64,000 nucleotides of DNA from Curtobacterium sp. L6-1 (GTDB taxonomy: Bacteria; Actinomycetota; Actinomycetes; Actinomycetales; Microbacteriaceae), in the NCBI RefSeq assembly GCF_018885305.1, contig NZ_CP076544.1:1984001-2048000 (forward strand). The letters run 5' to 3'. The number at the start of each line of letters is the position of its first letter. The stretch's first letter is position 1. The notes beneath the pieces were generated by a model. The model was not told the DNA's origin, did no database searches, and saw only the letters and a program-made list of their open reading frames with translations. The position numbers and the translations under genes are program-made. Positions 61,055-64,000 of the stretch are shown in pieces.

Positions 61055-64000
61055 TCAGGCCGCCGACGCCTCCGCGCGGGCGGGCGCCCCGTAGACCGCG
61101 GTGAGGATGCTCTCCACCCAGCTGATGAGGGCGTCGTCCGGGAGGGTCTCGCCGTGCGGCTTCGGCACCGGGATGCTCGCCGCGTCCTGCTGCGGGAACC
61201 AGCGCGCGCCCGCGAACATGCGCTTGAGCCGGACCTGCGCCGAGTCGGCGAGTTCCTTGCCGGCGACGCGGAGGTTCGAGCCCATCACGACGACGTCGGA
61301 CAGTCCGACCTGCTGCGCCATGCGGCGGAGACGCGAGACCTCGATGAGCGTGAGCACGGCCTGCGGCGGGGTGCCGTAGCGGTCGGTGAGCTCGTCGAGG
61401 ACCATGTCGATCGCCTCGGGCTGCGCCGCCGGGGCCGAGGCCGCCGACAGCTTCTGGTACGCCTCGAGCCGCAGACGCTCGGACTCGACGTAGTCCTCCG
61501 GGATGTGCGCGTCGACCGGGATCTCGAGCCGGAGCTCGGTCTGCCCCTCGGCCACGTCCCCGCGGAACTGCGACACGGCCTCGCCGATCATCCGGAGGTA
61601 CAGGTCGAACCCGACGCCCGCGATGTGACCGGACTGCTCGCCGCCGAGCAGGTTGCCCGCACCGCGGATCTCGAGGTCCTTCATCGCGACCTGCATGCCG
61701 GCGCCGAGCTCGTTGTTCGCGGCGATCGTCTCGAGGCGGTCCTGCGCGGTCTCGGACAGCGGCTTCTCGGCGTCGTAGAGGAAGTACGCGTACCCGCGCT
61801 CCCGGCCACGACCGACACGACCGCGGAGCTGGTGCAGCTGCGACAGGCCGTACTTGTCGGCCTTGTCGATGATCAGCGTGTTCGCGTTCGCGATGTCCAA
61901 CCCGGTCTCGATGATGGTCGTCGACACCAGGACGTCGAAGCGGCGCTCCCAGAAGTCGACCATGACCTGCTCGAGCGCCTGCTCGCCCATCTGCCCGTGG
62001 GCGACGGCGATGCGGGCGTCCGGCACGATCTCGGCCAGGTGCGAGGCGACCGACTGGATGTCCTTGACGCGGTTGTGCACGTAGAACACCTGGCCCTCGC
62101 GGAGCATCTCGCGCTTGATCGCCGCCGCGACCTGCAGGTCGGACTGCGGTCCGACGAAGGTCAGGATGGGGTGGCGGTCCTCCGGCGGGGTCGCCAGGGT
62201 GGACATCTCGCGGATCCCGGTCACCGCCATCTCGAGCGAGCGCGGGATCGGCGTCGCGGACATCGCCAGGACGTCGACGTTCGTCTTGAGCTTCTTGAGC
62301 TGGTCCTTGTGCTCGACACCGAAGCGCTGCTCCTCGTCGATGATGACGAGTCCGACGTCCTTGAACTGAACGCTCTGCGACAGGATCCGGTGCGTGCCGA
62401 TGACGATGTCGACGGTGCCGTCGGCCAGGCCCGCGACCGTCTCCTTCGTCTCCTTCTCGGTCTGGAAGCGGCTCAGGGCACGCAGGTTGACCGGGAACCC
62501 GGCGAAGCGCTCCTGGAACGTCTCCATGTGCTGGCGGACGAGCAGCGTCGTCGGCACCAGGACCGCGACCTGCTTGCCGTCCTGCACGGCCTTGAACGCG
62601 GCACGGATCGCGACCTCGGTCTTGCCGTAGCCGACGTCGCCGGAGAGCAGCCGGTCCATCGGGATCGGGCTCTCCATGTCGCGCTTGATCTCGTCGATGG
62701 TGGTCAACTGGTCGGCGGTCTCGGCGAACGGGAACGCCTCTTCCAGCTCACGCTGCCACGGGGTGTCCGGCCCGAACGCGTGCCCCTTCGACGCCATGCG
62801 GGCGGAGTAGAGCTTCACGAGGTCGACCGCGATGTCACGGACCGCCTTGCGCGCCTTCGACTTCGCCGCCGACCAGTCCGACCCGCCCATCTTCGACAGG
62901 GTCGGGTTCTCGCCGCCGACGTAGCGGGACAGCTGGTCGAGCTGGTCGGTCGGGACGAAGAGCTTGTCGCCGGGGTAGTTCCGCTTCGAGGGCGCGTACT
63001 CGAGCACCAGGTACTCGCGCTGCTGCTTGACGGCGTTGCGGCCGCCGCTGGAGACCTCGCGGCTGACGAGCTCCACGAACTTGCCGATGCCGTGGGTGGC
63101 GTGCACGACGACGTCACCGGTCTTGAGCTGCAGCGGGTCGACGACGTTCTTGCGGCGGCTGGCGAGCTTCTTCACCGTCCGGGCGCCCTGCTGGACGCTG
63201 CGACCGTAGAACTCGGCCTCGCTGAGGAGCGCGATGCGCGGGTCGGCGACCGCGAAGCCGTGCTCGACGCTGGCGGTCGTCACGATGGCGACACCCGGTT
63301 CGGGAGGCCCGTCCAGCGCCCCGGCGCGTGCGGCCACCCCGGCGTCGGCCAGGACCTGCACGGCACGCTCGACGAGTCCCTGGCCCTGCGCCGTGACGAC
63401 GACGGCCCACTGGTCGTCGGTGAGCGCCTTGACGTGCGCGACCGCGCCGTCGGCACTGCCGGCGAAGCTCGGGATCGCCTCACCCGGGACGCGGACGTAC
63501 TCCCCCGCCTCGGCCACCGCATCGGCGTCGGTCAGCGGTTCGTCGGCACCGGAGTCGAAGGGCGACACCGTCCACCAGGTGCGCTGCCCGCGGGTGTTCC
63601 TGAGTTGCTGCACCGTCATGAAGTTGCCGGCGTCGAGGTCGATCGGCGCCTGCGCCCCGGCGACCGCGGCGCTCCACGCGGCCTGCAGGAACTCCTGGTT
63701 CGTCTCGGCCAGGCTGTGCGCACGGCCGCTGACCCGCTCGGGTGAGAACACGGCGATCGTCGCGGCCTCGGGCAGGTAGCTGGTGACCGGGACGAGCTTG
63801 CGGACGAGCGCGGGTGCGAGGGACTCCATGCCCTCGACCGGGATGCCCTCGGACACTTTCGCGAGCATCTGCGACAGGTTCGGGAACTCGTGCAGCATCT
63901 CGCGCGCCCGCTGCTTGACGTCCTCGCTGAGGAGCAGTTCGCGCGACGCCGTGAGCTCGACCGCGTCGAGGTCGTCGTCGGTGGAGCGCTGGTCGGCGAC
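61055..64000 (-). CDS. mfd: Transcription-repair coupling factor Mfd (5' end outside the window)
   Basis: 982 codons are visible and the frame is open to the window end (ADQRSTDDDLDAVELTASRE before MLHEFPNL). It displaces RNA polymerase stalled at lesions and recruits UvrA. Visible parts: the polymerase-interacting domain (GDVVVHATHGIGKFVEL), the helicase core with GDVGYGKTEVA (Walker A) and DEEQRFGVEHK, the translocase region (LRGRVGRGRERGYAYF) and the C-terminal domain. The UvrA-binding N-terminus is mostly missing. Confidence 0.97.
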   Translation of the reverse strand, partial: VADQRSTDDDLDAVELTASRELLLSEDVKQRAREMLHEFPNLSQMLAKVSEGIPVEGMESLAPALVRKLVPVTSYLPEAATIAVFSPERVSGRAHSLAETNQEFLQAAWSAAVAGAQAPIDLDAGNFMTVQQLRNTRGQRTWWTVSPFDSGADEPLTDADAVAEAGEYVRVPGEAIPSFAGSADGAVAHVKALTDDQWAVVVTAQGQGLVERAVQVLADAGVAARAGALDGPPEPGVAIVTTASVEHGFAVADPRIALLSEAEFYGRSVQQGARTVKKLASRRKNVVDPLQLKTGDVVVHATHGIGKFVELVSREVSSGGRNAVKQQREYLVLEYAPSKRNYPGDKLFVPTDQLDQLSRYVGGENPTLSKMGGSDWSAAKSKARKAVRDIAVDLVKLYSARMASKGHAFGPDTPWQRELEEAFPFAETADQLTTIDEIKRDMESPIPMDRLLSGDVGYGKTEVAIRAAFKAVQDGKQVAVLVPTTLLVRQHMETFQERFAGFPVNLRALSRFQTEKETKETVAGLADGTVDIVIGTHRILSQSVQFKDVGLVIIDEEQRFGVEHKDQLKKLKTNVDVLAMSATPIPRSLEMAVTGIREMSTLATPPEDRHPILTFVGPQSDLQVAAAIKREMLREGQVFYVHNRVKDIQSVASHLAEIVPDARIAVAHGQMGEQALEQVMVDFWERRFDVLVSTTIIETGLDIANANTLIIDKADKYGLSQLHQLRGRVGRGRERGYAYFLYDAEKPLSETAQDRLETIAANNELGAGMQVAMKDLEIRGAGNLLGGEQSGHIAGVGFDLYLRMIGEAVSQFRGDVAEGQTELRLEIPVDAHIPEDYVESERLRLEAYQKLSAASAPAAQPEAIDMVLDELTDRYGTPPQAVLTLIEVSRLRRMAQQVGLSDVVVMGSNLRVAGKELADSAQVRLKRMFAGARWFPQQDAASIPVPKPHGETLPDDALISWVESILTAVYGAPARAEASAA

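Overview
The window is high-GC actinobacterial chromosome, most like a Microbacteriaceae genome such as Curtobacterium. That genus-level guess is inference from gene content and style. Supporting signs are the GC content with strong third-position GC, frequent GTG starts, mycothiol-linked Mca, an actinobacterial class II GlpX, DUF4245/DUF4307/DUF501 genes and a possible class E sortase (LAxTG) surface protein. No prophage, insertion sequence, CRISPR array or integron was seen.

Layout. 0-8 kb: a peptide ABC transporter (partial oppC-like, oppB-like, substrate-binding lipoprotein), then the glycine cleavage operon gcvT-gcvH-gcvP behind a glycine riboswitch, all on the minus strand. 8-20.6 kb is the accessory part: a BlaI/M56 pair, a frameshifted FBP-domain gene, LysR/GNAT, an SDR, a MalY-like aminotransferase, a PEP-mutase-family enzyme, a cohesin-like surface protein next to a dockerin-bearing amidase, and several small orphan genes. 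20.7-48 kb is mostly housekeeping: ychF, exonuclease, rmuC, glpX/fba, M18 aminopeptidase, ispH, xseA-xseB, carbonic anhydrase, fumC, phoH, uppS, trhA, mca, greA, ilvA, an AI-2E-family exporter, a YcaQ-like glycosylase and lemA. 48.7-52.8 kb holds an 810-aa Ig-like polytopic membrane protein, a ThrE-type exporter and a tRNA with anticodon UAA. 52.9-64 kb: ndh, DUF501, an ftsB-like gene, eno, hisS, a probable small RNA, mazG, nhaA and mfd (cut by the window end).

Much of the second half has the same neighbours as the Rv1020-Rv1112 stretch of Mycobacterium tuberculosis (mfd-mazG-eno-divIC-DUF501; greA-DUF4307-mca-small membrane protein; uppS-hlyIII; phoH-fum-glpX-DUF4245-xseA/xseB-ispH-ychF). 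I rely on memory for that comparison. It supports the housekeeping calls and makes the non-syntenic insertions stand out.

Regulatory style. At least 15 genes have a TANNNT hexamer ending 6-7 nt before the start codon and no Shine-Dalgarno sequence, which fits leaderless transcripts. Other genes have clear GGAGG-type sites, and several pairs overlap by ATGA or GTGA. Gene ends often carry long inverted repeats; four share a GACGGGAGGCCCG / CGGGCCTCCCGTC frame and two of these are perfect palindromes of 40 and 48 bp.

The best candidates for undescribed biology are the roughly 167-nt RNA between hisS and mazG with its own promoter and terminator, the cohesin/LAxTG protein paired with a dockerin amidase, the structured 5' leader before a 95-aa orphan, and the repeat-rich gap at 36.7-37.2 kb.
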